Below the pieces are notes generated by a model that saw nothing but the letters and a program-made list of their open reading frames with translations, did not search any database and was not told the DNA's origin. This document shows positions 11,258 to 25,400 of a stretch of DNA of 64,000 bases, piece by piece. Positions within the stretch are counted from its first letter, which is position 1. Each line of letters starts with the position of its first letter. Origin of the DNA: Oxytricha trifallax (lineage: Eukaryota > Ciliophora > Spirotrichea > Sporadotrichida > Oxytrichidae); NCBI GenBank assembly GCA_000711775.1, contig ARYC01000781.1, positions 59,177-123,176 of the forward strand, given 5' to 3'. Position numbers and translations under genes: made by a program.

Positions 11258-13190
11258 CAATAATAAAAATAATGAAACTATAGTTCTGATTATTAATGAT
11301 TTATAATAAAATGATTTTCAAATTGTAAATTAATAAAATAAAAAAAGAGCCGAATTCAAGAATTATGAATTTATATTATTAGTTTGAGATTTATAGATTG
11401 ATTCAAGATTAAAAAAGGGTATATCATTTTTGAACTCCTACCTTAATTGGTAAAAATTACTCTTTTATTTTAATTGGTAAAGTAGCTATATTCATCCAAA
11501 TAATTAAATAATAAATCATTATTTTTCTTAGAACAATTCCCAATAAAATATACCTTGAAATAATATTTTCAGATTTTTATGATAATAATTTTTAAAGTTA
11601 TATATGTTAATTTATTTTTATTCTTTTATTCTTCAATGAAATTTAAGAAATAATAATAAATTACTAAGATCTCGATGAAATTTGACACTTCAATTATCAA
11701 TAGAAAGAAAAAAATGTTTAAAAATGATTATAGTCTTTAATCACAGAGATAATCTATTAATTATATAGTCGTAATGAATATATATTTGCTATAAGATATA
11801 ATCAATTATAGCTTAAAATATTGGACAACTCTATAAATAATTTTCTGACCTATTAGAATATATGATTATTAAGCTCAAAAGTTTAAAATAATTTCAAATA
11901 AAACCATATTTTAAAAACTTTATAAAATATCCTCAATTTAATTGTATTCTTACAATAATACTATAGCAAACATTCTGGGTCTTATTTATTCCTTAATTAT
12001 TACCTATCAAATTCAAATATTGTAATATTTGAATTCAGAAGAATAAGTTTTGCAGCTTTTTGGCAAAACTTAATTTCCAGACTATTAAAATTGGTTGAGA
12101 TAGCTGATAATTTCTTCAATTGGAGTAATGATTATAGAATAGACAGCTATTAGATTGAAATAAAGAAAGATTAGTGGGTAAATTTTAAAATAATCTATAA
12201 TAATCGCACATAATGAAATGATACAAATAAAAGAAATATTTTTCAATAAAATTTAAAAAGAAACTATTTTTTCCAGATATTTTTGTTTTTTACAATGCTA
12301 AAAATGATATAGTCCATTTCTTTATTAATTAATGTGTTTATATATCTAGTAATTAAACAATAAATCTATAACAAAATTTGATTTTTATAAATCTAATTAA
12401 AATATTCATAATAAATGAGTAGTACATAATTAATTGAACTTGATACAAATTTTATAATTACATTTCATTTTTAATTCAATTTAGTGAATAAATAAAATAT
12501 GAATAGTCATTTAAAAATATAATCTGTAAAATTAACAAAACAAATTATTTTTAAAACATTATAATTAAGATATGAAAAATAATATATTTAATTATTTTCA
12601 AAATGAATAAATTAATGATTATTATTAATTCGCTAAAAATATATAAAAATTAATCCAAAAATTTTTCCTAATTAGCATTTATAAAGGAAAATCTAAACTA
12701 AACATAATAAAAGTTTTCGAATTGAGCTCAGCGATATCAATAATTAGAAAATCGGTCCAAATCTAAATCATTTATAACATCCATTAATCTAGAGTTGATT
12801 CATATATTTAATACTAATTTTTATTTTTACTCTTTTTATTGAAATACAAATGGAAGTATGTATTTAATTTATCTTTGATTTTTCGCATTAATATAATTAA
12901 TTTAATTAATTTAATAATATTTCAAATTGAATTAATTACATTTACCAACTATCATTAAAAAAGTCATGGCTATTTCTTAGAAAAAATACAAGATACTCAT
13001 TTATTTATTTAATACTATCAAAAACATTAAAGAGGCTCTCCACCATTTCTAAACGATATAAATAAGAAATTTTCTTCACATAAGAAATTATCACAAATAT
13101 TTGGAGAGTAAACATATTAGTACACATCAAAATAGAAATAAAATATAGTGTCATTCAATAATATAGATCCTTCAAATTAATAGGTAAGTT

Positions 13191-13658
13191 GTTAAGTATT
13201 GTAAATATATTAAAATGTCTGTAATTAATTTATTATTAATGATTAAAATATAAAATTGATGTATGTTAAAATTTATCACATTGATTATGATTTAGAGTTG
13301 ATAAAAAACAATGGGTAAAACTTGAATATTTATTTATAGGGGAAAACTTTAACATATAATGGTGAAAAAATCCCCTCAAAATTTTATCTAAACTAAACTT
13401 GATGAATTAAGTTTCCTTTTATGTCCTTTATTTTATTATAAAAACAAATATTTAAGTTCTGAATATTAAAATACACTGAATGGCTACAAAGATTCATCAA
13501 ATTTTATAATGTCAATAAAAATAAATCTCAATAAATGATAATGGAAAACAGTAAAATTATCAGAAGTTTATTTAGGATCTTAGAATGTTAGCAACTAAGG
13601 GTCCAGCTTTATCAAAATTACTGCAATAAAATTTCAAAAGCTTTAGGTCGATAGCATT
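13191..13658. other. AT-rich gap between G1 and TBE-F
   Basis: No gene or repeat was recognised. The G2 C-terminal MDSs would be expected here if G1 were complete; none were found. Confidence 0.5.
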
Positions 13659-15435
13659 CAAAACCCCAAAACCCCTTAATGAGGTATATAAGTGCTTTGA
13701 TTTGTAGGGAATTTGTTAGGGGTTGGGGTTATTAATACGTTTAATGTGAAATATTTAGTAAATGTATTTAATTTAATCACTCAAAATGCACTTTTGGATC
13801 ATGTGGGAGAGGTCTAAAGTTTATCTTACTTAACCACAACTCTATCTGCTCTATTGATATGTCTGATCTTGAGTTTGGTTTTATTATTATTGACTCTGCC
13901 ATTTGTTTTATTGATTGAGATACTCTTGTTTTGTCAATAAATTGCTTTATTCTTTGTTTAGCATCCTTCTCGCATCTTGTAGAATAGTATTCATTGCGAG
14001 GAATATTGCACTCTATTATTATTACTGCTAAAGCCCCCCACATCCCACTTAAAGTCTCCATCTTTCCAGTCTTCTCTTTCTGGATAGTACCCTTGCGTTC
14101 CCATTACAGTTCCAAGCCTTGATACTTCCACTCTTTAGGCTCTGTTGAAATCGATTATTGCTACTCTTACAGGTGAGAAAATTATCATTATATTTTCAGG
14201 CTTCAAATCTCTGTGAACAAACCCTAACTTGTGAAGCTCTTTAATACCTTGTATGGTCTGAGTTGCTATTTATCCAAGTTACTTATGATTCCTTTGATCT
14301 GTTATGAAATCTCTTAGAGTCATTTCATAGAGTGGGAGTCTGAAAGCAACATGATCCTTGGCAAGGAGAACAGCATCTAGCTTGATTAAGTAACTACACT
14401 CTTTAAACTTTGCTTGAGTGAGTACTTGATACTCATTTGTAAACTCCATCTAATATTTATCATCACTTAAGAGATAGTTGAAGGGATACACCTTGTATGC
14501 GTATTGATGATCATTGATAACTTTCTTATCAAAGGATTCTTCAAATATAAGGTAGCTTTAAAGAGAAGTATCTAGTCAATTTAAGCAAGAACCGGTATTT
14601 TTTTGTATTGAATCTTGATCATAATTTTTGTTATTTCAGAGGTCAGTTAGTTGCGTGCCTTCCTAACGTACTCTAACTCTCTTGCTTATTCAGGCACTTC
14701 AACCTTAGAATATTCCCTCGGTTTTCTTTTGTTGAGAAGCTTCATCTCAACTTCATGATTCTCAACTTCTATATCTTTCTTGTGAGCTTTTAATAGTTGC
14801 ATCGTCAAGTCTCTTCTATGAGAGTCCTGCTTATCGCACTCAAAGCAGTCATACTTTCCATCTATTTTATCATACTTTCCATCTATTTTTTCATGCTTTA
14901 AGTATACAGTGGGCTTGGCTTCTCTATGCTCTTTCTTATGTCTGTACCAGCTTGATTTATGAGCGAAATCTCTCTCACATAGCTCACAAAAATAAACTTC
15001 AGCTTCTTCAGTTTGTATAGGAATTTCATTAATACCTTTCTCCTCCTCTCTGTCTCCCACACACTTGTTTGCCATTTATTTTCTATTATTAATTTCTATT
15101 TTAATAACAGAGACCTCAAGTGATAGCTCTGGTAGTTCCTTATGAGAGTTCATCTCACAGCTATCACACTTTTTATTGCTGCCAAAGGTAAGTCTCATTT
15201 AGTTTGATGGAAGTGCTGTTGTTTTTCTTAAAATGTTAGCGCTCATATTTAAATTTGAATTTAAAATTATAAAACTGCCTCTATAACTGAGAGCTCATAT
15301 GAGAAGATTGCAAGCCTACAAGTTTCAAGGGAAGTCTTAAGAGTATTAGAGAAGATATATGAGTGCTAAGAGACGAACTAGCTCTAAATATAGGTGAGAA
15401 AGTAACCATATAAACTTTCAATAATAAGTTGATTA
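13659..15435. mobile_element. TBE-F, truncated element (left end plus 57-kDa gene)
   Basis: The left end is CAAAACCCCAAAACCCC after ATT (13656-13658). Its subterminal sequence matches TBE-B and TBE-E. Homology to TBE-B stops at about 15435, in the middle of the divergent promoter region; the 22-kDa and 42-kDa genes and the right end are missing. Confidence 0.85.
13777..15246 (-). pseudogene. TBE 57-kDa zinc-finger/kinase protein, two frameshifts
   Basis: The start ATG is at 15244-15246 (MSANILRKTTALPS) and the stop TGA at 13777-13779 (ending HDPKVHFE), about 490 codons. The first C2H2 finger is CELCERDFAHKSSWYRH-KKEH; the second (CFECDKQ...) has Gln where the first His is expected. The segment YDKIDGK is duplicated before it (EKIDGKYDKIDGKYD). 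The catalytic loop HRDLKPENIMI is intact. A missing base near 14574 and an indel near 14035 break the frame. This is the most complete 57-kDa sequence of its subfamily in the window, but it is not functional as read. Confidence 0.82.
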
Positions 15436-15734
15436 CAAATATCAAGGATTTATTTAGAATAATAAATAATATAAACGGCTAAAGATGAATATTAAATAAA
15501 AAGAACGAAGCTAAATAATATTAAATATAGATATTAATTTTATTCTTTAATTTAATAATATATATATATTTTAAATATAAATTTAATAAAAATATATTTA
15601 CAAAATGTTATTAATTAACAATAAAATTTATATAATGATTACTAATTAAAACTTTGAATAGAATTTTGAAAATATTCATTTCTCATATTATTGTAAAATA
15701 AATATATATTTAGTTTTAAATAAGTATATTGATA

Positions 15735-18700
15735 CAGTGAAGCAGCTTAAGAGAGTGTGGTGCGAACTCTGATTATTAGGACTTTTGAGGACAAGGGCAA
15801 CTACATATTGACTTTTATTCAATATGTCAGAAACCTAAATTTGCTTCTAGAGCAACTTCTATTTGAGAAGAGGGACATTGATTTAGCACCATCACTAAAC
15901 AAAAAAAAGAGCATTTTGGTATTCATAAAAAATAAAAATATTTATGGCCCCCTATTCAATTTACATATATTAGTAGTAATTAATACTGAATATTGTATAA
16001 TAGCGATCTCAAATTAAATTTTGATCTCTTTTTTTAATTTCCCTTGCCTTTAGCGATTCACTACTACCACTAAATTAATTTTTGTTTTAATTATTAGTTT
16101 ATAATAAAAAAAATTAAGTCTATCATATGTTCCAAGATTTGATAATAACTAGTAGAAATTATTGTTAAATTTGGCTAAAAATAGAATTCAAATAATATTG
16201 GTATTATAAATTTAATAAAATATTCCAAATATATTTTCATTATTTTCAATATAAATTTTTACTTTTACTATGTTAATTTGTGTATCTATTTTTTTAAAAA
16301 AGAAAAAATTGGCTTATAGAGTAAAAAAAAATTCTAATAATTATAATACTTTATTTAATAATTTTATATGAATTTATTAAAAAAATGCTAATTCTCTCTA
16401 TTTTTTTATTACTTAAAATTTGTAATCTATAAAAACTATTCTAACTTACTTATTTTCCTAATTTTTATACATTAATGATGACTTAACATTATTATTTATT
16501 TTTTTTAAAAAAATGATTCAAGGAATAATAAAAACAATTAATCTATAATACAGATTAACTTTTTCCTTTATTGTGTTTGATTTAATATATACCAATTTAT
16601 TACAAAAAATAATTATTCTTTCTTTCTTAAAGTAAAAAAAATAATTTTATAATAAGTGCCTGTTTAAATTTCTAAAGTTATAAATATTATTATACTTAAC
16701 CTTTGTGGGGATTAATATTTCATAAAATAGTTAATAAAATTTGATATAAAAAAGGAAACTGCTGAGAGATTTATGATTACTTTAATTCGATAGAAATGTC
16801 TTGCTAGAAAAATAAATATATTCACCTATTTACTTTGATTTAACTATTAATGCAAATCAGTGAATAACCCTTTTGGGAAATTGAGAGTGCCATCGTATAC
16901 TCTAAAATTTAAGACTACAGAAAATCATTCAGCTCATACTACAGCTTCCCTCTAATTTATGAAGATACTAATAAACTGGTCAGGAAACTGCTGACTCTTA
17001 AAGGATAAAAAATTGATTAAAAAGTGATAATTTAAACATAGAAATATCATTTATTAATAAATACTATAAAATAATGATGGAATAATTTTTAAAGAAAATT
17101 TATTAGTTTTCAGATGATTTTTTTCAAGTCCTATTTCATTTTTTTATATGTCATATTTATAATAAATAAGAGCAGTAATAATTATTGATAAGATACTTAA
17201 AGATAAATAAATGTTTAAATTTTTAAACTTCAAGCATTAAGAAACATAATTGAATTTACTATAAAAAACATTATAATTAATTTTAATATTTACAAGAATT
17301 ATATATTTAAATCATTTTAGTGAGTGCGAAAGTATCATGTTATTTATTGCTAAGTTCTATAATTAAAATATAGTCACAATTATTCAATTTATCATATAAA
17401 AACTTTAATCATAGATAAATAAATAATTAATTAATCCTAAAACTTAAAAAAAATAGGATAATTATTAATCAAAGATATTTAAAAAATAAAAAAAATAGAA
17501 ATATACTCAGTGTTTTTTAATAAATTTTTAAATAAATTATGTTGATAAAGATTTAATTTTATAAAAAATTAATTTAGTTTACTTATTTTATTCTAGAGCT
17601 GGCAAAATCTCAAAGACTTCTTAAACAACAATCTAAACGAATAGACCACCAAAGAGAATGTTATTGATCCAATCTTCATTATAAACATAAGTTTTTTGGA
17701 AAACGTTTAATTGAAAAGAGAGACACTCATATTCCTTGCACACTTTAGATAATGGTATATCGATAGTCTTTTGCTTAGCATTGATAAAGACCTCCATAAT
17801 ATATAATTACTCAATTTTTTTAACATAAAATGAGATGGAATTTATTTCAATTTAAATAATTAATGAAAACTATGACTTTACATTTTCTTAATAATCTATA
17901 ATTAAAGCCTAGATACTTAAATATTAAAATAAATTAATTCAATCTAATGAATTATACTCATAATTTAATATTGATATGTTTATTAAGTATAGACATTGGC
18001 AAGTTTTAAAATTTGCCGACGCATGCTTGATATTTTTAAATTATGAAATTTAATTCATGAATTAGTATATAAAATAAACATAAATTCAAGATTCAAAATT
18101 TATTTTAATATATTTTAATCTTTTTAGAGCTATACTTTTCCTTAAAGTATTACAAAAGCACCCTTAAATTATTTTATAATAATATTTTTAAGGAAATTTT
18201 CTCTTTTTTTTTTTTTTTTGACTTTTTATAATTCTTTTTTAAATTTATATAGATCTTTAAGAATTTCTAATAATTAAAAAGGTTTTTGAATCCTAACCTA
18301 GATTAATCTATGATATTTTCTTAAATTTAATGAAATTGCCTGAATGCTTCTGTAAATTTTAAAATTTTCAAACGCAAGAATTAATGGATTTTATATATAA
18401 AAAAAATTAAGATTAATCATTATAGATTTAAACATAACTGAATTAAATTTATTATTTAAACCAAATTAAATTATATAAATAAATTAATATGCCAATCATC
18501 ATGGCTTTTATTAAATGTACTCGTATTTGATTGTGGAAATGGAAGTAGAGATCCAGAGAGTGATTATGATATAACGATCGGGACCAAAGACTAGTCAAAT
18601 TCTGATATAGAAGCACTGAAAAAATTTAATTCTCATTTCTAAGAAATTTAATATAAACAATACAGCAATAAATTGGCATTATAATTTATGAATATTATTA

Positions 18701-21700
18701 TAAGTATAGAAGTTTTATATCGATCAATTTAATTAATCTAGCATATTTTTAATTAACTAGGAAAATTGTTTAAAAACATTCTCAAAAATTGTTCTTTTTT
18801 TAAATGTATTTAATTGAGAACTTATTAATTATAAAAGTTTTATAACAAAATAATGATTTACCCTCTTCATGAAGAGAGGAATCATTCAAATTAAAATTTT
18901 TGAAAAACTTTGTTCTTTCAATTTTTATAAAAATAATTTGAAATAAAATTCCTTTAATTCATAGATACACAATAGAATCCAAAATTTAAGAATTTTTAAT
19001 TTAATTTATAAATAGGAAACTTTCATAATTTTAATTAATTAATTAATTAATTCAAATAAAATTAATTTGAAGAATATATAAATTTGGAATATACCTTCTA
19101 GTATTAAAAACCCCACTTCTTTTTTTTAGGATTATTCAAAATATTTAATTGAGTGATTGAATTTTTGTTAAAATATTGATATAAAAATAATATTTTCATG
19201 GTAAACTTTAATTGAGTGTAGTTTATAAAAGATATATTAATGAGATAAAAGTATTCTGAATAAATCCTTATTATTTAAAATTAAAAACTTCTACGCAAAC
19301 ATAAAAGACTAAAAAAGTTTATGGTAGAATGAAATCTTTTTTTTTAAATAAAAGGAAATATATTATACTATAAAGCTTTATTAAATTAAACATGGAAATA
19401 AGTTCCTTTATTTCTCAAAATATTTAAAAGTTGATTATAATAATTGTATAACATCCTAAATTTTTAAAAGATTTATTTTTTTAATAATGTCAAATTGTTT
19501 TATTAAGTATTTAAACTGTGATGGCAATCAAATTACTTGTAAATTTATTTTATCATTTATGATTTACCTATTAAATCATATGATAAAAATCTTAAATTAA
19601 ATAACAACAAAACTATTGTCAATGTATTTAAACTTTCTATAAATAATCGTTTTAAATTCTTCTTGACACAAACTTATACCTAAAAGATTATTTTCCAATA
19701 CAATATAGACTTAATGAAATATAATGTAGTCCATTCCAAGATATGAACATTCCCGTACCCCTTCATTACTTTAGGCAAGACTATTTAAAACATCAAAATA
19801 TATCAATTAAATTTAAAGATTATATTCATATTTTTTTTATATCTGATAAGAATCAAAACTCCAAAACCCCTTAGTGAGGTTTATAAGTGCTTTGATTTGT
19901 AGAGAATTTGTTAGGGGTTGGGGTTATTAATTAAATGCAAGACTAAAATTACAAGCTTTTGGGGTTTATTTATGAAGAAGAGTTTATAGATCTAGCGTTT
20001 AAACTGCGATATGGTTGTGATATATACAGTGAATAAGTCAAACCAGTACTTAACTATAAGTCTATTGCCTGCTCTTAAAGCGAATTCCATCAACTGTTCG
20101 CTCTCACTGCTTCCTTGCTTTGCAATTAAAGCAATAATAACTGAATTCTAAGCCTAAGAGGAAGTCAAAGTTCGTATCGAAGCGTATTGACAATCATATT
20201 AATGAAACAACTTTTAAGTATTGGGCTCACTTCTCTAGACTAATGAGCTGCTATGTATCATCGTCAGTTCCCTTAGTTGAAGATCTCTGCAAAATCTGTT
20301 TCAAGCATTTTTAAACGAAATGGTATCACTTTCAAAGGTGTGAATAGTAACAACAGAGGAACTGATTTCAATCTGCTATTTTGCAACAACAACCTAAATT
20401 ATATTTATAATTAAATGTAAAGAGCTCAATAGAATAATATAAAGTTTATTCATGCTGACGAGGCTGTGTTTACCTTCAACACTTTCATCTAGAAGTATTG
20501 GTATAAGAGACAAATTAATATAGAATTATATGACTAGAAAGTCAAAGTACAACAATGGCAATTCTTGGAGGTATTATCGAGGATGCTGGTTTATAAACTT
20601 ATATTATTCATCCTCGCTTCATTAAGACAGAGCAGCATATTAAGTTTTTAGAGCAGCTGAGATAAATCACACTGAATAAGAGATTATTCTATTTGTTGAT
20701 AATCTTTCTGTTCATAAGACAAAATAAACAAGGAAAAGTTATGAACAACTTTGAATAACACTAATGTTCAACGTGCCTTACATACCATAGCTTAATGGAA
20801 TTGAATTCTACTGGGGTATATTAAAAGGTCATTACAAGAAACTGCTGCTATACCACTTGATGCATGATCTACCTATCAATAAAGTAGACTTTATTAAAAA
20901 TCCAGCGTAGAGAGTAAACAATTAATTGGCTTAAAAATTTGCAAATACTTCCCTCCTCCTAGGTTTCTTATCTTGCTGCCAGCCCAGCATCTATGTTCAT
21001 TGACTCTGGAGGCTAAATATTTGAATAAAGTCTCTTGCTAACTTTATACTTTATCTGCGACTTTCTCTCTCTGTCAAGCTTGCTCTATTCCTTCATCAAG
21101 AAGATGCCAGTACCAGATTTTTTTTTAAAGAGTTAAGCTTAAAATCTTACTTTAAATATAAGGATGTTTCTGCAGCTTCTGCAGCTTTGGTAGCCAGCTC
21201 TCACTTATCTTGATCCCTTGTTTGTCCTTATCTTCTGAAGAGATGCTTTACCTTTTCTTATGAAATTATTGAATAATTTCTTTCTAGTAATCATCTTTGA
21301 TTGTGGAAGTATGCCAAAGAAATAGTTTTTTCTGGTAGTTTATTTGACAACTGCTCCTTAGAAGGCAGGAAATGCGAAACCTCTGGGTCATTCATAGCAT
21401 CATCATATAAGTTAGTCACTGAGATTTCTGGATAGTTTGGAATCTCTGCAAACTTTACATCTTAAGTTTTCAATATTTTCTTTCTTCGCAAAGTATTGCT
21501 CTTAGAAATGATATTTTAGTACCTTCCATCGTTGGCAGAAACAAACCACTACATAATAAACATTAGTTATTATGAGTTCATTACCTTGCTGCAGCAGGTA
21601 GCGATGAAAATACTCCTTACTTCTAAATCTTTGAATCAATTCTTGTGCTTGCTCTATTTTCATTGCATCATTCATTGACTCCATCTTGTTTACAGATCTA

Positions 21701-24700
21701 AGAAATGATATTCAAATTTAAGTTTATTGATTTAAATTATATACCTCTGTAAAACTTAGCATTAAATATGGGCATCCTATCGGAAGTCATCTTTAAGAAG
21801 ATTATGGAGAAGGTTTTGACATCTTGCTTCAAACTTGAGATTGATATCAATTTCTACTGTTATAGTTCCATATATTTTAATTTAAATTGGCACGTACTTA
21901 ATTAGGAGCATCTCATAAAATGCAAGTACTTAATTAGGAGCTTTAATTAAAGCTAGTACTTAAATAGGAGCGCCCTAAATTTAATCATAAAAACAAAAAA
22001 TACCTCCTAAAGCAGTACGTACTTAATTAGGTGGTGCACCTCTAAATCGGTAAGTACTATAATCAACTTATTATTGATAGTAAAAATGGTTAATTTTCAT
22101 CTATATTTAGATCTGGATCGTCTCTTAGCACACATATTTCTTCTCTTATCCTCTAAAAACTTAAAAACTTCCCTTGAAACTTGCAGGCTTGCAATCCTCT
22201 CATATAAGCTCTCAGTTATTGAGGCAGTTTTATAATTTTAAATTCAAATTTAAATATGAGCGCTAACATTTTAAGAAAAACAACAGCACTTCCATCAAAC
22301 TAAATGAGACTTACCTTTGGCAGCAATAAAAAGTGTGATAGCTGTGAGATGAACTCTCATAAGGAACTACCAGAGCTATCACTTGAGGTCTCTGTTATTA
22401 AAATAGAAGTTAATAATAGAAAATAAATGGCAAATATGTGTGTGGGAGACAGAGATGAGGAGAAAGGTGTTAATGAAATTCCTATACAAACTGAAGAAGT
22501 AGAAGGGGGGGGGTCTAAGTCGGTACCACTCAATTTTTGAAATCCTAAGTCGGTACCATATAAAAAAATTTCTTTTACTCAAAAATCCTAAATCGGTACC
22601 ACTAAAAAAAATTTTTTTTTTTCATTCAATAAATTAAATATTTATTTAAAAGTAAATTAATTTTTATATTATGAAAATTCTTTTACTTAATTATATAAAA
22701 AATTTTAATGTAACGAAAAAAAAGACATCAAGATATTGTAAATACTGCTGATCAAATTATTCATGTTTTACAATTTATAAAGGATATCAAAAATGTCATT
22801 GAAGCACTCTAAGATATTGGTATTCTTGAAAGAGATGTGAAATGCAATGAATGTTGACTGGATATGAAATTAAAATCAAGAAATGATACACCTGACGAAC
22901 TTTTATACCAATGCCAAAGATCTTGCAGGAAAAAAAAATCAATTCAGTAAATATTTTTATTTGACAAGCATTAACAGCCAATTTCAACTTGGTATTTATT
23001 GGTTTTTCATTACTTTGCAATTGGATATAGTTCAGCTCTTACTAAGTATAATTTAAACATGTTTAACTACAAATTAAATCAAAAGTTAATCAAAAATGTT
23101 TTCTAAGATGTAAGAAAAAAAGTAGCAAAATATATGGAAATTTTTCACATATAAAATGAAGAATAAATACTTAATAGAGATATTGAAGTGGACGAAAGTT
23201 TATTTACTCATGGAAAATTTCTTTATGATGAAGGCTAAATTTAACAATAAATAAATAGTAGAGTTGACAGATAAATCTGGGTATTTGGTATGATAGAAAG
23301 ACAATCTAAAAAAGCTAAAGTATTCATAGTTTAGAACAGAACGAGAGAGACATTATGGGCAATAATTTAATAATATTCATAGATAGGTTCAATTATTCAT
23401 CATGATGGCTTTAGATCTTATTAAAATATGCCATTTAGAGAAGCAGGATTATAAAATAAAAGGTATGTTCATGAGGAATTAAAATTTAATATGTTTAATC
23501 AATAATAGCAACAACAATAATAATATTAATAAAATGATGATGAAGAAAATGATGAAGATTATGATGAAGAATTTGAAGAAGAAGAAAAAAAATAAGGTTA
23601 AGATGTTGACATGTAAGATGAAGATGAAAACGACAATGAAAATATAAGACCAAGAAATTTTAGAGGTACAAACTAAATTGAAAGTTTATGGTTTTAACTT
23701 AAAAGATATATTAAAAATATTTATAGCACAGTAAGCGATGAAAATTTACATGACTTTTTAATGGAGGCACTTTGGAGAAGACATGTCAAAATGAAAAAAG
23801 AAAAACCAGATGAATCCTTAGCTGAGATTTTTAATATATTATTAATTACTTAAAATTTTTGAATGAAAAAAAAAAATTTTTTTTAGTGGTACCGACTTGG
23901 GATTTTGGTGTAAAAAAATTTTTTCCATTTGGTACCGACTTAGGATTTCATAAATTGAGTGGTACCGACTTAGACCCCCCCAAGTAGAAGTATACTTTTG
24001 TGAGAAGTGTGAGAGAGACTTCGCTCATAAATCTAGTTGGTATAGGCATATGAAAGAGCATAGAGAAGCCAAGCCAACTGCATACTTAAAGCACGATAAA
24101 ATCGATGGAAAGTATGATTGCTTCGAGTGGCATAAGCAGTATGCTCATACAAGAGATTTATAGATGCATCTATTAAAAGCTCACAAGAAATATTTAGAAA
24201 TTGAAAAGCATGATGATGAATTGAAGCTACTAAACAAAAGAAAAGCGAGGGAACATTCTAAAGTGGCAGTGCCTGAATAAGCTCGAGAGTTATAACATAA
24301 GGAAGTTACGCAACAAACTAACCTCTGAAATAAAAAAATTATGATCAAAATTTAATACAAGAAAATTTCTGTTCTTGCTTAAATTGACCTAGACACTTCT
24401 CTTTAAAGACATCTAATTCTAGAGGACTCCTTTGATAAGAAATTTATCAATGTTCATTAATATGTTTATAAGGTTTATCCTTTCAACTATCACTTAAGTG
24501 ATGATAAATACTAAATGGAGTTTACTAATGAATATCAAGTTCTTACACAAGCAATGTTTAAAGTGTGTAGTTACTTAATCAAGCTAGATGCTGTTCTCTT
24601 TGCGGAGGATCATGCTAGTTTCAGACTCCCACTCTATTAAATGATCCTCAGAGATATCATAACTGATCAAAGAAATCCTAGATAGCTTGCATTCATTTCA

Positions 24701-25361
24701 ACATTAACTATACATGGCATCAAGGAGCCTCATAAGTTAGGGTTTGTTCACAGAGATTTGAAGCCATAAATATAATGATAAACTTTTCAACTGTAAGAGT
24801 GACAATTATTTATATATAGAGAGGAATAAGAGTGAAAATTTCAAGACTTGGAAGTGTTATAGGAACTCCGTGCTATTATCCAAAAAGAGAAGATTGGAGA
24901 GATGGAGAATTATAGTTGCATGTGTGGGATTTAGCAGCCATAATATTTGAGTCCATTATGCCTCGCAATAAATACTACTCTACATGGAGTGAGAAGGAAG
25001 CTAAGTAAAGAATGAAACAGTTTAGAGATAAAATCAGAGTGTCTCAATAAATGAAATAAATGGCAAAGTCAATTATTAAAAAACTAAACTCAAGATCAGA
25101 CATGTCATTAGAGCAGATATAGTTGTGGTTAAGTAAGATAGAATTCAGTCCTCTCCCTGATGATCTAAAAGGGAATTTTCAGTGATTAAATTAAATACAT
25201 AAACTATATATTACATTAAAACCTTTTAATAACCTCAACTTCTGAAATATTCCCTAAAAATCAAAGAACTTATAAACCTCATTAAGGGGTTTTGGGTTTT
25301 GAATATACTTTTGCTTATTTGAAAATAATTTAATACAAAATTTGAGGTATATAAAACAATA

Positions 25362-25400
<39 letters not shown>

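Larger units (their letters stand above)
5918..13190 (+). pseudogene. G1: decayed paralogue of multi-pass membrane protein gene G2
   Basis: Blocks homologous to G2 lie in the same order: about 5918-6015, 6120-6180 (IEALKRFNSHFQEI), 6235-6590, 6900-7560 (MSETAAMIKFFSEEVYFSQG), 9085-9235 (RRASSGKWIYATY), 9770-10465 (hydrophobic, IRSLCFPLYILYLILR, then LIPWISWIIVISALNF), 11955-12190 (NWLRQLIISSIGVMIIEQT) and 13030-13190. The hydrophobic segments indicate a membrane protein; I do not recognise the family. Near 10375 an indel relative to G2 breaks frame. The G2 C-terminal half is absent, and truncated TBE-F follows. G1 is uninterrupted at three places where G2 has IESs. It is probably a duplicated, dying copy that may be germline-limited. 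Confidence 0.65.
22256..25185 (+). pseudogene. TBE 57-kDa zinc-finger/kinase gene, split by Merlin-like insertion
   Basis: It starts MSANILRKTTALPS like TBE-F and ends at TGA 25183-25185. The first finger (CEKCERDFAHKSSWYRH) resumes immediately after the nested transposon; the second has Trp for the second Cys (CFEWHKQ). Besides the insertion at 22506-23990, there is a shift near 24300, and the catalytic loop reads HRDLKP followed by a one-base loss (CCATAAATATAATG), so kinase subdomains after it are out of frame. The C-terminal block RVSQQMKQMAKS is recognisable. Confidence 0.8.
19854..25301. mobile_element. TBE-B, complete TBE with a nested Merlin-like transposon
   Basis: It is flanked by AAT on both sides (19851-19853 and 25302-25304). 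The left end is CAAAACTCCAAAACCCC; the right end is GGGGTTTTGGGTTTTG. Without the nested 1476-bp element plus 9-bp duplication the TBE is about 3.96 kb. Gene order is 42-kDa (plus), 22-kDa (minus), 57-kDa (plus), the inverse of TBE-A. It sits between G2 MDSs. Confidence 0.93.
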
